Shown here: in pieces, positions 48,968 through 58,710 of the stretch
Layout of the letters: each line of letters starts with the position of its first letter
Position numbering within the stretch: the stretch's first letter is position 1
Assembly (NCBI GenBank): GCA_947501275.1
Contig: CANMVD010000001.1
Span: forward strand, 744,001 to 808,000
Direction: 5' to 3'
Source: an uncultured Tateyamaria sp.
GTDB lineage: Bacteria > Pseudomonadota > Alphaproteobacteria > Rhodobacterales > Rhodobacteraceae
DNA: 64,000 nucleotides
The notes under the pieces: generated by a model
Seen by the model: the letters and a program-made list of their open reading frames with translations, nothing else
The model's database searches: none
What the model was told of the DNA's origin: nothing
Made by a program: the position numbers and the translations under genes

Positions 48968-49846
48968 TCAAGGCGAGACAAATTCGTCCCGCGCATACCC
49001 CTGCAAATACAACAACGCAGTCAGATCACCATGATTAATGCGCACGTCACACTGCGCCGCGACGGCTGGCTTGGCGTGCAACGCAACGCCCATGCCCGCG
49101 CGCGCCAACATGCCAAGGTCATTGGCGCCATCACCAACAGCCAGAACATCTCCGGCACTCAAGCCCAGACGCCCGGTTATTTCCTCCAAAGCCTCAACCT
49201 TGGCCGCACGGCCAAGGATTGGTGTGCCAACCTCTCCGGTCAAATATCCACCCGCAATACCAAGCGTATTGGCCCGGTTTTCATCAAAACCAAGATGTGC
49301 CGCGACAGCAGCCGTAAAAGCCGTGAATCCGCCTGAAACCAAAGCGGCATAGGCACCATTTGCCTTCATCGTCGCCAATAGTGTCGCGCCCCCGGGCATA
49401 TAGGTAATGCGGGTGTTCATCACGTCCGCAATCACGCTCTCCGGAAGATCTTTCAAAAGCCCGACGCGCTCGCGTACAGCACCATCAAAATCCAACTCAC
49501 CATTCATCGCGCGCGCAGTGATTTCCTTCACCCGATCGCCCACGCCAGCAACAACCGCCAATTCGTCAATGCATTCCTGCTGGATCATCGTGCTGTCCAT
49601 ATCAGCCAGCAACATCGCCTTGCGACGACCCTCAAATGGCAAAATGACCAGATCCACGCCAAGCTCCTGAACGTCGGCCCAGACCTCCCAACGGTTGTCA
49701 GGCACAACAGGCAGCGCAAAGCACGCCGCCTCATCCGGGGACAACCACTGCGCATCCCCCCCACCCCACGCATTGCGCAACGATTCCACCAATGCAGGGG
49801 AAAGCGTCGGACGCGCAGGATCGCTTAGCAAAGTGCAAATAAACAT
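48968..49846 (-). CDS. serB: Phosphoserine phosphatase
   Basis: LLADMDSTMIQQECIDELA, LVSGGFTAFTAAVAAHLGFDENRANTL, AVGDGANDLGMLARAGMGVAL. Confidence 0.95.
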   Translation of the reverse strand: MFICTLLSDPARPTLSPALVESLRNAWGGGDAQWLSPDEAACFALPVVPDNRWEVWADVQELGVDLVILPFEGRRKAMLLADMDSTMIQQECIDELAVVAGVGDRVKEITARAMNGELDFDGAVRERVGLLKDLPESVIADVMNTRITYMPGGATLLATMKANGAYAALVSGGFTAFTAAVAAHLGFDENRANTLGIAGGYLTGEVGTPILGRAAKVEALEEITGRLGLSAGDVLAVGDGANDLGMLARAGMGVALHAKPAVAAQCDVRINHGDLTALLYLQGYARDEFVSP

Positions 49847-49962
49847 GGGTCAGGTTTCCGAAAGGCGACGGCAATGTCGCAATTAACAGCTCAAGCGGCG
49901 CTATAGCCGTGGATTCCCGGTTGCACCACCCCACCTAGGCTCGTAAACGCGACAGTGGGACA

Positions 49963-50001
49963 CCCTTCCCCAACGAAGGGCGATTATCTGTAAGGATAGC
50001 A
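49963..50001 (+). ncRNA. Candidate serC leader RNA
   Basis: CCCTTC-CCCAAC-GAAGGG hairpin and a TATC/GATA mini-stem immediately 5' of the serC ATG; position matches the published serC RNA motif class of Alphaproteobacteria. Confidence 0.45.
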
Positions 50002-50004
50002 TTG

Positions 50005-51144
50005 ATGGCTACGATACAACCGGGCGCACGCCCGTCCAATCCGCGTTTTTCCTCCGGGCCTTGCGCGAAACCCCCCACCCACACATTGACTGCCTTGGCT
50101 GACGCGCCCTTGGGTCGATCGCATCGCGCCGCTGTTGGCAAAGCCAAACTCAAGCAAGCAATCGAAGACACACGTGACATCCTTGGTGTACCCGCGGATT
50201 ACCGCATCGGGATAGTGCCCGCTTCTGATACAGGGGCCTATGAAATGGCCATGTGGTCACTTTTGGGCGAACGGCACGCCGACATGGTCGCATGGGAAAG
50301 TTTTGGGGCAGGCTGGGTCACTGACGTGGCCAAACAGCTCAAAATCGCGCACACAGTCCACACCGCCGACTACGGCGACATCGTGGATATGGCGACCCTA
50401 AACTACGACAACGATGTCTGTTTTACATGGAATGGCACAACGTCAGGTGTGCGGATGCCCAATGGTGACGCCATCCCTGCGGATCGGACCGGACTGACTT
50501 TGTGTGACGCAACTTCAGCTGCGTTTGCAATGGATCTTCCTTGGGACAAGCTCGACGTCACCACATTTAGCTGGCAGAAAGTACTCGGCGGGGAAGCCGC
50601 CCACGGGATGTTGATCCTCAGCCCCCGCGCAGTGGCACGACTGGAAAACTATACTCCGTCGTGGCCTCTGCCCAAAATCTTCCGTCTGACCAAAGGCGGC
50701 AAGTTGAACGAAGGGATCTTTGTGGGTGAGACGATCAATACGCCGTCCATGCTCGCCGTCGAAGACTACCTGTTCGCTCTAGACTGGGCCCGCTCTGTCG
50801 GAGGGCTGCAAGGGCTGATCGCGCGGGCGAACAACAATGCCGACGCGATAGCCGACTTCGTCGCGCAGCACGATTGGATCGAAAACCTCGCATCCGACCC
50901 GGCAACACAATCTACGACGTCGGTCTGTCTGAAGTTCACGGACGCACGCATCACGGATGGCGCAGCCTTTGCAAAAGCTGTTGCGAAACGGCTGGCCGAC
51001 GAAGACATCGCCTTGGACATCGGCGCTTACCGCGACGCACCTCCGGGTTTGCGGATCTGGTGCGGCGGCACAGTCGAGACAACGGACATTCAGGCGATGT
51101 TACCTTGGCTCGCCTGGGCCTTCGAAACCGAGATCAACGCATAG
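50005..51144 (+). CDS. serC: Phosphoserine aminotransferase
   Basis: [42 protein letters not shown]; start at ATG 50005. Confidence 0.95.
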   Translation: MATIQPGARPSNPRFSSGPCAKPPTHTLTALADAPLGRSHRAAVGKAKLKQAIEDTRDILGVPADYRIGIVPASDTGAYEMAMWSLLGERHADMVAWESFGAGWVTDVAKQLKIAHTVHTADYGDIVDMATLNYDNDVCFTWNGTTSGVRMPNGDAIPADRTGLTLCDATSAAFAMDLPWDKLDVTTFSWQKVLGGEAAHGMLILSPRAVARLENYTPSWPLPKIFRLTKGGKLNEGIFVGETINTPSMLAVEDYLFALDWARSVGGLQGLIARANNNADAIADFVAQHDWIENLASDPATQSTTSVCLKFTDARITDGAAFAKAVAKRLADEDIALDIGAYRDAPPGLRIWCGGTVETTDIQAMLPWLAWAFETEINA

Positions 51145-51164
51145 TCCTCTCACCCCGTCGCACG

Positions 51165-51223
51165 TTTCTCTGTTCCCTGAAGATTTTAGGGGAGGCGCGC
51201 AGCGACGGGGGCAAAGCCCCCTG
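51165..51223 (+). repeat. Dispersed intergenic repeat, copy D (diverged 5' half)
   Basis: tttctctgttccctgaagattttaggggaggcgcgcagcgacgggggcaaagccccctg. Confidence 0.6.
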
Positions 51224-51248
51224 ATACATCTCCAAAAGGACCAAACAC

Positions 51249-52844
51249 ATGGCTCCCAAAGTACTCATCTCCGACAAGCTTTCTCCAGCAGCAGTCCAGA
51301 TCTTCAAAGACCGTGGGATCGACGTCGATTTCCAACCCGACCTTGGCAAAGACAAGGACAAGCTGGCCGAGGTCATTGATCAATATGACGGCCTTGCCAT
51401 CCGTTCGGCGACACGGGTCACACCGACGATCCTGAAAAACGCCAAAAACCTCAAAGTCATTGGACGTGCCGGGATCGGCACCGACAACATCGACAAGGAA
51501 GAAGCCTCGAAAAAGGGGGTGATTGTCATGAACACACCCTTTGGCAACATGATCACCACTGCCGAACATGCCATCGCGATGATGTTTGCCGTTGCTCGGC
51601 AGATCCCCGAGGCCTCGCAATCCACACATGCGGGCAAATGGGAAAAGTCCAAATTCATGGGCACCGAGTTGACAGGCAAAACTCTGGGTGTGATTGGGGC
51701 GGGCAACATCGGCGGGATCGTGTGCGACCGCGCACGCGGGCTGAAGATGAAGGTGCTGGCATACGATCCCTTCCTCGGCGAAGAAAAGGCCGACAAGATG
51801 GGTGTCGAAAAGGTCGAGCTCGAGGACCTGATCAAACGTGCTGATTTCATAACACTGCACGTTCCCAAAACCGAACAAACCGCCAACATGATCACCGCAG
51901 AACGCATCGCCATGATGAAGCCCGGCGTGCGGATCATCAACTGTGCCCGTGGTGGGCTGGTCGATGAGGCGGCACTGGCCGAAGCCCTCAAGTCCGGTCA
52001 CGTCGCCGGAGCTGCATTTGACGTCTTTGCCGAAGAACCCGCCACGGAAAACGCGCTGTTCAACCTGCCCAACGTGGTCGTCACACCGCACCTCGGCGCC
52101 GCCACAACCGAGGCTCAGGAAAATGTTGCCCTGCAAGTGGCCGAGCAAATGGCGAACTATCTGCTGACGGGCGCAGTCGAAAACGCGCTCAACATGCCTT
52201 CGGTCACAGCAGAAGAAGCCAAGGTTATGGGGCCTTGGGTCCATCTTGCCGGGCATCTGGGCAGCTTCATCGGACAGATGACAGACGAACCTATTAAGGC
52301 GATCAACATTCTATACGATGGTGTCGTGGCTGGCATGAACCTCGACGCGCTGAATTGCGGTGTGGTGGCCGGAATCATGAAAAAGGCAAACCCAGACGTA
52401 AACATGGTTTCTGCCCCCGTGATCGCCAAAGAACGCGGCATCCAGATTTCGACCACAAATCAGGACAAGTCCGGCGCGTTTGAAGGGTATATCAAAGTCA
52501 CTGTGGTGACAGACAAGCGCGAACGCTCGGTCGCGGGAACTGTGTTCAGCGATGGAAAACCCCGGTTTATCCAGATCAAAGGTATCAACATCGACGCCGA
52601 GATTGGGGCGAACATGCTGTATACCACCAACGAGGACGTTCCCGGCATCATTGGTTTGCTGGGCAACACGATGGGGCACAACGGCGTCAACATCGCAAAC
52701 TTTACGCTTGGCCGCGCAGAAGTCGGCGGCGAGGCCATTGCGCTGCTTTATGTTGACAATCCGATTCCAGCTGATGTGCTGAAAACCTTGGAAGGCACCG
52801 GGCAGTTCACGCAAGTCAAGCCACTGGCGTTCGACGTCGCCTGA
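51249..52844 (+). CDS. serA: D-3-phosphoglycerate dehydrogenase
   Basis: IGRAGIGTDNIDKEEASKKGVIVMNTPFGN, GKTLGVIGAGNIGG, C-terminal ACT domain. Confidence 0.97.
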   Translation: MAPKVLISDKLSPAAVQIFKDRGIDVDFQPDLGKDKDKLAEVIDQYDGLAIRSATRVTPTILKNAKNLKVIGRAGIGTDNIDKEEASKKGVIVMNTPFGNMITTAEHAIAMMFAVARQIPEASQSTHAGKWEKSKFMGTELTGKTLGVIGAGNIGGIVCDRARGLKMKVLAYDPFLGEEKADKMGVEKVELEDLIKRADFITLHVPKTEQTANMITAERIAMMKPGVRIINCARGGLVDEAALAEALKSGHVAGAAFDVFAEEPATENALFNLPNVVVTPHLGAATTEAQENVALQVAEQMANYLLTGAVENALNMPSVTAEEAKVMGPWVHLAGHLGSFIGQMTDEPIKAINILYDGVVAGMNLDALNCGVVAGIMKKANPDVNMVSAPVIAKERGIQISTTNQDKSGAFEGYIKVTVVTDKRERSVAGTVFSDGKPRFIQIKGINIDAEIGANMLYTTNEDVPGIIGLLGNTMGHNGVNIANFTLGRAEVGGEAIALLYVDNPIPADVLKTLEGTGQFTQVKPLAFDVA

Positions 52845-52884
52845 CTTGGAGGCCGATTGCTTTCGACCTGAATCAAATCATCTC

Positions 52885-52911
52885 GCAAGGCGGCCATCTT
52901 GTCCGCCTTGC
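52885..52911. promoter_or_regulatory. 9-bp perfect hairpin between serA and the sulfotransferase gene
   Basis: GCAAGGCGG-CCATCTTGT-CCGCCTTGC. Confidence 0.5.
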
Positions 52912-52925
52912 CAACCCGAGCGCCT

Positions 52926-53660
52926 ATGACGAAGCCTGAGGCATATATACTGTGCACTGCTCCCCGAAGCGGCAGCACACTACTCTGTGTCTTGCTCGCG
53001 GATACGAAAACCGCTGGGCAACCCCAAAGCTACTTCCACCGCGCATCTCTGGCCGATTGGCGGGCCGGGCTAGGTGTGTCAGCAGATACACCGCTTGCTG
53101 ACGTTGTTCAAAACGCCATCACCATGGGTACAGACCGTACGCCGCTTTTTGGGTTGAGATTGCAACAGCACAGCGTGGCATTCTTTCTGCAACAGTTGGC
53201 AGTCCTGCACCCGAAGGCACCTACGGACCGCGCCCGGATCGACGCTACGTTCGGCCCCACCCGCTATATCCACCTGACCCGGTCTGACAAATTGGCACAG
53301 GCAATTTCGCTGGTGCGCGCAGAGCAAAGTGGGCTCTGGCACCGCAATTCAGATGGGACGGACCGCGAAAGGCTGGGTGTCGCCCAACAACCTTTGTACG
53401 ACCGCGCAAGGCTTACGGCCGAAATCGAGGCGTTTCAGTCTTATGATGCGGCATGGGCAAACTGGTTCGCGACCAACAAGATCGAGCCACTGCACGTGGA
53501 TTACGAGGCGGTCGTTGTTGATCCTGTCGGCACCACTGGAAAAATCCTCGAATTTCTTGGCCAGGACGCCGCGCGAGCCGCAAATGTGCGCCCGGCAACG
53601 GCGCAATTGGCGGATGAGTTGTCAGCCAAATGGACGCACCTTTACCAATCCGGCGCTTAA
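52926..53660 (+). CDS. Stf0-like sulfotransferase
   Basis: YILCTAPRSGSTLLCVLLADTKTAGQPQSYFH, TRYIHLTRSDKLAQAISLVRAEQSGLWH. Confidence 0.85.
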   Translation: MTKPEAYILCTAPRSGSTLLCVLLADTKTAGQPQSYFHRASLADWRAGLGVSADTPLADVVQNAITMGTDRTPLFGLRLQQHSVAFFLQQLAVLHPKAPTDRARIDATFGPTRYIHLTRSDKLAQAISLVRAEQSGLWHRNSDGTDRERLGVAQQPLYDRARLTAEIEAFQSYDAAWANWFATNKIEPLHVDYEAVVVDPVGTTGKILEFLGQDAARAANVRPATAQLADELSAKWTHLYQSGA

Positions 53661-53729
53661 CGTCTCGCATGAGCGCCCCGAAAGGCGTAAGCGACAGGCA
53701 TATTGTCCCAGTGCCCCCGAGTCGTTTTC

Positions 53730-54467
53730 ATGTCGCATCCCATTTATGCCATCGGTGATATTCATGGCCAAAAGGCGGAGCTTGATCGCGTTCTCGACCT
53801 GATCGAAAAAGATGGGGGCAAGGACGGGCAAACCGTTTTTCTGGGTGACTACACGGATCGCGGGCCAGACAGCCGTGCGGTGATTGACACGTTGATCGCA
53901 GGGCGAGATGCCGGACACAACTGGGTGTTTCTAAAGGGCAACCATGACCGCATGTTTGAATGGTTCATGGAAGTGCCACCACGACACGACCCCTACTTGA
54001 TGATCCAGCTCTATTGGATGCACGAACGGTTGGGTGGGGATACAACGCTGGCATCATACGGCCTTGATATTCAGGGACAGCGGCGCGAAAAAGACGTCCA
54101 TGCTGAAGCGCTGGAGGCTGTGCCGCAATCCCACGTGGATTTCCTGCGCAACCTCGTTTTGACCCACGAGGTCAAAGATCTGTTTTTTGCGCATGCTGGT
54201 ATCAGACCGGGTGTGGCGCTCGCGGATCAGAGCGAGGAAGATCTGCTTTGGATCCGTCAGGAGTTTCACAATTTCAGGGGTCCGCACCCCAAGTTGATTG
54301 TGCACGGCCACACGCCTGTCAAAGCCGCCACACACTACGGAAACCGGGTGAACCTCGATACGGCAGCAGGTTACGGAGAACCGCTTACCGTGGCCGTTTT
54401 CGAAGGGAACGAAGTTCACCGTCTGACGTCCAAGGGTCGCCAGGCACTCGTGCAAACAGGCACCTAA
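53730..54467 (+). CDS. Metallophosphoesterase / serine-threonine phosphatase family
   Basis: YAIGDIHGQKAELDRVLDLI, FLGDYTDRGPDSRAVIDTL, KGNHDRM. Confidence 0.92.
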   Translation: MSHPIYAIGDIHGQKAELDRVLDLIEKDGGKDGQTVFLGDYTDRGPDSRAVIDTLIAGRDAGHNWVFLKGNHDRMFEWFMEVPPRHDPYLMIQLYWMHERLGGDTTLASYGLDIQGQRREKDVHAEALEAVPQSHVDFLRNLVLTHEVKDLFFAHAGIRPGVALADQSEEDLLWIRQEFHNFRGPHPKLIVHGHTPVKAATHYGNRVNLDTAAGYGEPLTVAVFEGNEVHRLTSKGRQALVQTGT

Positions 54468-54491
54468 GTCAGTTTAAGCAGGCACCCAATC

Positions 54492-55529
54492 TCAGGTCCA
54501 ATCAAGCACCACTTTTCCGGACGATCCCGACCTCATCGTGGCGAAGCCTGCCTCGAAGTCAGCGACCGCAAAACGGTGTGTGATCACGCGCGACACATCC
54601 AGCCCATTCTGTAACATGGCAATCATCTTGTACCACGTCTCGAAAATCTCTCGGCCATACACGCCTTTGATCGTGATGGCCTTGAAGACGATACGAGACC
54701 AATCAACAGGCGATTGCCCGGGTGGTATACCCAGCATTGCAATACGACCGCCCATCGTCATGGCTTCGACCATCTGATCCAGCGCGGCCTGATTGCCGGA
54801 CATTTCAAGACCCACGTCAAAGCCCTGCTGCATCCCCAGTGATGCAATGACCTCCGCCAGATCCTGTTCTGCGACATTGACAGGCACCACGTCCGCCACT
54901 TCGCCCGCAAGGCGTAGCCGATCCGGATTCACATCGGTGATCACAACGTGGCGGGCGCCAACATGGCGGGCAACCGCCGCAGCCATGATCCCAATGGGGC
55001 CTGCACCGGTGATCAAAACGTCCTCGCCAATCAGATCAAAGCTGAGGGCGGTGTGCACCGCATTGCCAAGCGGGTCGAGAATGGCCCCGATATCATCCGA
55101 AATCTCATCCGGCAAAGGCACCACATTGAAGGCAGGCAAACGTAGATATTGTGCGAAGGCGCCTTGTTCGTTCACCCCAATCCCTCGGGTCGCAGGGTCG
55201 AGATGAAATTTACCGGCCCTGCTCTGACGCGAAGTCTTGCCAATCAGATGCCCCTCGCCGGAGCAGCGTTGGCCGAGGACCAAACCATCGACATTAGAGC
55301 CGATTTCGACGATCTCACCGGCAAACTCATGCCCGGTGATCAGCGGAGTCGGCACAGTTTGTTCGGCCCACGCATCCCAATTCCAAATGTGAATATCCGT
55401 GCCACAAATACCGGTCTTGTGGACACGGATCAGAACGTCGTCGGGGCCAATCTCTGGCACGGGGGCGGTCACCTGCCACAAACCTTCGCGTGCATGTGTC
55501 TTTTCAAGAGCAATCATGTCATTGCGCAT
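54492..55529 (-). CDS. tdh: L-threonine 3-dehydrogenase
   Basis: Zn-dependent MDR ([41 protein letters not shown]); next to kbl. Confidence 0.95.
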   Translation of the reverse strand: MRNDMIALEKTHAREGLWQVTAPVPEIGPDDVLIRVHKTGICGTDIHIWNWDAWAEQTVPTPLITGHEFAGEIVEIGSNVDGLVLGQRCSGEGHLIGKTSRQSRAGKFHLDPATRGIGVNEQGAFAQYLRLPAFNVVPLPDEISDDIGAILDPLGNAVHTALSFDLIGEDVLITGAGPIGIMAAAVARHVGARHVVITDVNPDRLRLAGEVADVVPVNVAEQDLAEVIASLGMQQGFDVGLEMSGNQAALDQMVEAMTMGGRIAMLGIPPGQSPVDWSRIVFKAITIKGVYGREIFETWYKMIAMLQNGLDVSRVITHRFAVADFEAGFATMRSGSSGKVVLDWT

Positions 55530-56713
55530 CAGATCACTCCCAGCTTTTTGCCCACATGACCAAAGGCCGCCAATCCACGGTCCAGATCGTCTTGACTCAA
55601 GGCAGCGTTCATCTGTGTTCTGATCCGGGCCTGGCCCTTGGGGACAACCGGGAAAAAGAATCCGGACACGTAGACACCTTGGTCAAACAACTGCGCCGCC
55701 ATGTCCTGGGCCAACTGCGCATCGCCCAACATGACAGGAATGATGGGATGCGCCCCGGGCAAAACGTCAAAGCCCAACGATTCCAGACCTGCCCGCCAGT
55801 ATGCCGCGTTTTCAAACAGCCTTAGCCGCAAGGCATCACCATTTTCGACCAACCGGATTGCTTCAATCCCGGCCGCCACGATGGCTGGCGGCAAGGAGTT
55901 CGAAAACAGATATGGACGCGCGCGTTGTCGCAACAAATCAATGACAGGCTGCGGACCCGCAATATAGCCCCCGATTGATCCACCAAGCGCCTTGCCAAGG
56001 GTCCCTGTCAGAATGTCGACTTCAACGCCAAAATGGGCAGGTGTCCCCGCCCCTTTGGGGCCCATAAACCCTGTCGCATGACAGTCATCGACCATCACCA
56101 ACGCATTGTATTTTTTGGCCAGTGCTGAGATTTCAGGGAGCTTGGCCAGATAACCATCCATGGAAAACACGCCATCTGTCGCGATCATGATGTGCCGTGC
56201 ACCTTCTGCCTGCGCGAGGCGCAATTGGCCTTCCAAATCGCCCATGTCTGAATTTGCGTAACGATACCGTTTGGCCCGGCACAGGCGAACGCCATCAATG
56301 ATCGACGCATGGTTCAGGGAATCCGATAAAATGGCGTCTTCTGGTCCCAAGAGAGGCTCGAACAAACCGCCATTGGCGTCGAAACAAGCCGCAAACAAAA
56401 TCGCATCATCCTTGCCAAGGAACCGCGCCAAGCGTGCCTCAAGCGTGCGATGGATGTCCTGTGTGCCGCAGATAAAGCGTACACTCGCCATGCCAAACCC
56501 CTTGTCGTCCATGGTGGTTTTCGCGGCTGCGATAAGGTCCGGATGATCGGCAAGCCCCAGATAGTTGTTTGCGCAGAGGTTCAATACATCTCGCGAGCCA
56601 ACCTCGATACGCCCTCCTTGTGGTGATGTGATCATCCGCTCTTGCTTCATCATCCCCTCAGCGTCGATCTGCGCCAAAGTGTCTGTGATGTGATCAAGAA
56701 AAGACTGGGTCAT
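55529..56713 (-). CDS. kbl: Glycine C-acetyltransferase (2-amino-3-ketobutyrate CoA ligase)
   Basis: [61 protein letters not shown]. Confidence 0.96.
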   Translation of the reverse strand: MTQSFLDHITDTLAQIDAEGMMKQERMITSPQGGRIEVGSRDVLNLCANNYLGLADHPDLIAAAKTTMDDKGFGMASVRFICGTQDIHRTLEARLARFLGKDDAILFAACFDANGGLFEPLLGPEDAILSDSLNHASIIDGVRLCRAKRYRYANSDMGDLEGQLRLAQAEGARHIMIATDGVFSMDGYLAKLPEISALAKKYNALVMVDDCHATGFMGPKGAGTPAHFGVEVDILTGTLGKALGGSIGGYIAGPQPVIDLLRQRARPYLFSNSLPPAIVAAGIEAIRLVENGDALRLRLFENAAYWRAGLESLGFDVLPGAHPIIPVMLGDAQLAQDMAAQLFDQGVYVSGFFFPVVPKGQARIRTQMNAALSQDDLDRGLAAFGHVGKKLGVI

Positions 56714-56755
56714 GATGATGCTCCTTCACAGCACCATCTACCATATCGGATGTGA

Positions 56756-56786
56756 TTCCAAAATAGAGGAATTCAAAATAACGGAA
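56756..56786. promoter_or_regulatory. Tandem operator-like direct repeats upstream of kbl
   Basis: TTCCAAAATAGAGGAA immediately followed by TTCAAAATAACGGAA. Confidence 0.45.
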
Positions 56787-56806
56787 AATTCTCCGTGAAG
56801 ATGGAT

Positions 56807-57364
56807 TTACGCGTCTTGAACCACCAAAAAGGCGCGGGCGGCTTCCACCGCTTTTATACAATGGGGAACGTCTGCCGGGTATCGCGCAGTGTCACCTGCG
56901 CCAATCGTCTCCTCAGATCCACCGCTGGTAATTGTCAGCGTGCCCTCAATGACTGTCAGATGTTCACGCGCACCGTGGGTATGGGGTTGGCTATCCAGTA
57001 CCCCGCCGGTTTCGAACCGCAGTTCGTAAACTTCGTGGCGCCCTGCATCTTCAGGGGGCGACAGGATGCGAATACTGCATCCGGTCCCACGATTTTCGAT
57101 GTTGGGCACATCCCCGTTGCGTAAGACTTCGATGCGACCAGCGGATCCAGTGTCCAGCAGGCCTGCAAAATCGACCTGCAAGGCGCGTGTCAGATTCCAC
57201 AGGGTCGCGATGGTAGGCGAGGATTCCCCGCGTTCAATCTGGCTGACCATCGACCGGCTGACACCGGACAGCTTTGCGACCGCGTCAAGGGACAGGCCAT
57301 GAGCTTGCCGCGCCTCTTTCAGGCGATTGGGCAAACGGGACAGTATTGCATCAGTGTCATCCAT
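56807..57364 (-). CDS. XRE-family transcriptional regulator with cupin domain
   Basis: LSLDAVAKLSGVSRSMVSQIERGESSPTIATLWNLTRAL and C-terminal cupin; start set to MDDTDAILSRL. Confidence 0.92.
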   Translation of the reverse strand: MDDTDAILSRLPNRLKEARQAHGLSLDAVAKLSGVSRSMVSQIERGESSPTIATLWNLTRALQVDFAGLLDTGSAGRIEVLRNGDVPNIENRGTGCSIRILSPPEDAGRHEVYELRFETGGVLDSQPHTHGAREHLTVIEGTLTITSGGSEETIGAGDTARYPADVPHCIKAVEAARAFLVVQDA

Positions 57365-57467
57365 AATGACGCAGAGAAGGCGGTGCCGTTGCGTCGAAGT
57401 CAAGCCACGGCGGGTGACTTTGCGACCTATGGGCGTCATATCTGAATGAAAGAGGAGACCCAGCAGC

Positions 57468-58649
57468 ATGACACATGACATCGTAATTCTTGACGGCGCG
57501 CGCACGGCCATTGGCACTTTTGGCGGCTCCTTGGCCGGAACAGCTCCCATTGATCTGGGTACTGCGGCGGCAAAGGCCGCGCTTGAGCGTTCCGGCGTCG
57601 ATGGCCGGCAGATTGGTCATGTCGCTTTTGGGCACGTTATCAACACAGAGCCGCGCGACATGTATCTCAGCCGCGTTGCTGCAATGCAGGCAGGTGTGCC
57701 CGATACGACGCCTGCGATGAACGTGAACCGGCTTTGTGGGTCCGGCGTTCAAGCAATTGTATCGGTTGTTCAGTCTCTGATGCTGGGTGATGCAGAGTTT
57801 GGTTTGGCTGGTGGGGCCGAAAACATGTCTCGCAGTCCCTTTGTCGTTCCATCGCAGCGGTGGGGCGCCAAGATGGGAGATGTAAAAACGCTCGACATGA
57901 TGCTGGGCGCGCTCAACTGTCCCTTTGGCACTGGGCATATGGGTGTCACCGCCGAAAATGTCGCCGCCGAACATCAGATCACCCGCGAAGCGCAAGATGA
58001 CTTTGCGTTGCAAAGCCAGACACGTGCCGCTGCAGCCATTGCCGAAGGACGCTTTGCCAGCCAGATCGTCCCGGTCGAAGTACGCGTAAAGCGGGATACG
58101 GTCGCCTTTGACGTCGACGAACACCCCAAAGCGACTACAGCACAAGCCCTCGCGGGCTTGCGCCCCGTGTTTCAAAAGGACGGATCTGTCACGGCAGGCA
58201 ATGCGTCCGGGATCAACGATGGCGCTGGTGCGATTGTGCTGGCCACGGCAGATGCAGCGCAAAGGGCCGGACTGAAACCAAAGGCCCGCGTGCTTGGCTA
58301 CGCTCATGCCGGTGTACGTCCCGAAGTGATGGGCATCGGCCCGATCCCGGCGGTCCGCAACCTGTTGGATCGCACAGGACTGTCACCTGATGATTTCGAC
58401 GTGGTGGAATCCAACGAGGCTTTTGCCGCACAGGCATTGGCTGTATCGAATGACCTTGGTTTTGATCCGGCCCGTGTCAATCCAAATGGCGGTGCAATTG
58501 CCCTTGGCCACCCCGTCGGCGCGACTGGAGCGATCATCACGGTCAAGGCGCTTTATGAACTGGAACGCATCGGTGGTTCCAAAGCGTTGATTACAATGTG
58601 TATCGGTGGCGGTCAGGGAATTGCGCTGGCCATTGAACGTATCGTTTGA
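57468..58649 (+). CDS. Acetyl-CoA acetyltransferase (thiolase)
   Basis: NRLCGSGVQAIVSVVQSLMLG, NPNGGAIALGHPVGATGA, MCIGGGQGIALAIE. Confidence 0.94.
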   Translation: MTHDIVILDGARTAIGTFGGSLAGTAPIDLGTAAAKAALERSGVDGRQIGHVAFGHVINTEPRDMYLSRVAAMQAGVPDTTPAMNVNRLCGSGVQAIVSVVQSLMLGDAEFGLAGGAENMSRSPFVVPSQRWGAKMGDVKTLDMMLGALNCPFGTGHMGVTAENVAAEHQITREAQDDFALQSQTRAAAAIAEGRFASQIVPVEVRVKRDTVAFDVDEHPKATTAQALAGLRPVFQKDGSVTAGNASGINDGAGAIVLATADAAQRAGLKPKARVLGYAHAGVRPEVMGIGPIPAVRNLLDRTGLSPDDFDVVESNEAFAAQALAVSNDLGFDPARVNPNGGAIALGHPVGATGAIITVKALYELERIGGSKALITMCIGGGQGIALAIERIV

Positions 58650-58661
58650 AAGCTCTGTCAA

Positions 58662-58707
58662 TGGGGGCTCTGCCCCCAGACCCCCGTGGTACTTTTTGTC
58701 AGAAGAA
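58662..58707 (-). repeat. Dispersed intergenic repeat, copy E (inverted orientation)
   Basis: Reverse complement reads ttcttctgacaaaaagtaccacgggggtctgggggcagagccccca. Confidence 0.7.
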
Positions 58708-58710
58708 GAG

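Noticed and set aside
51186-52256. 356 aa minus-strand ORF
   Set aside because: Antisense to serA; no domain signature
57357-58307. 316 aa minus-strand ORF
   Set aside because: Antisense to thiolase gene; shadow ORF
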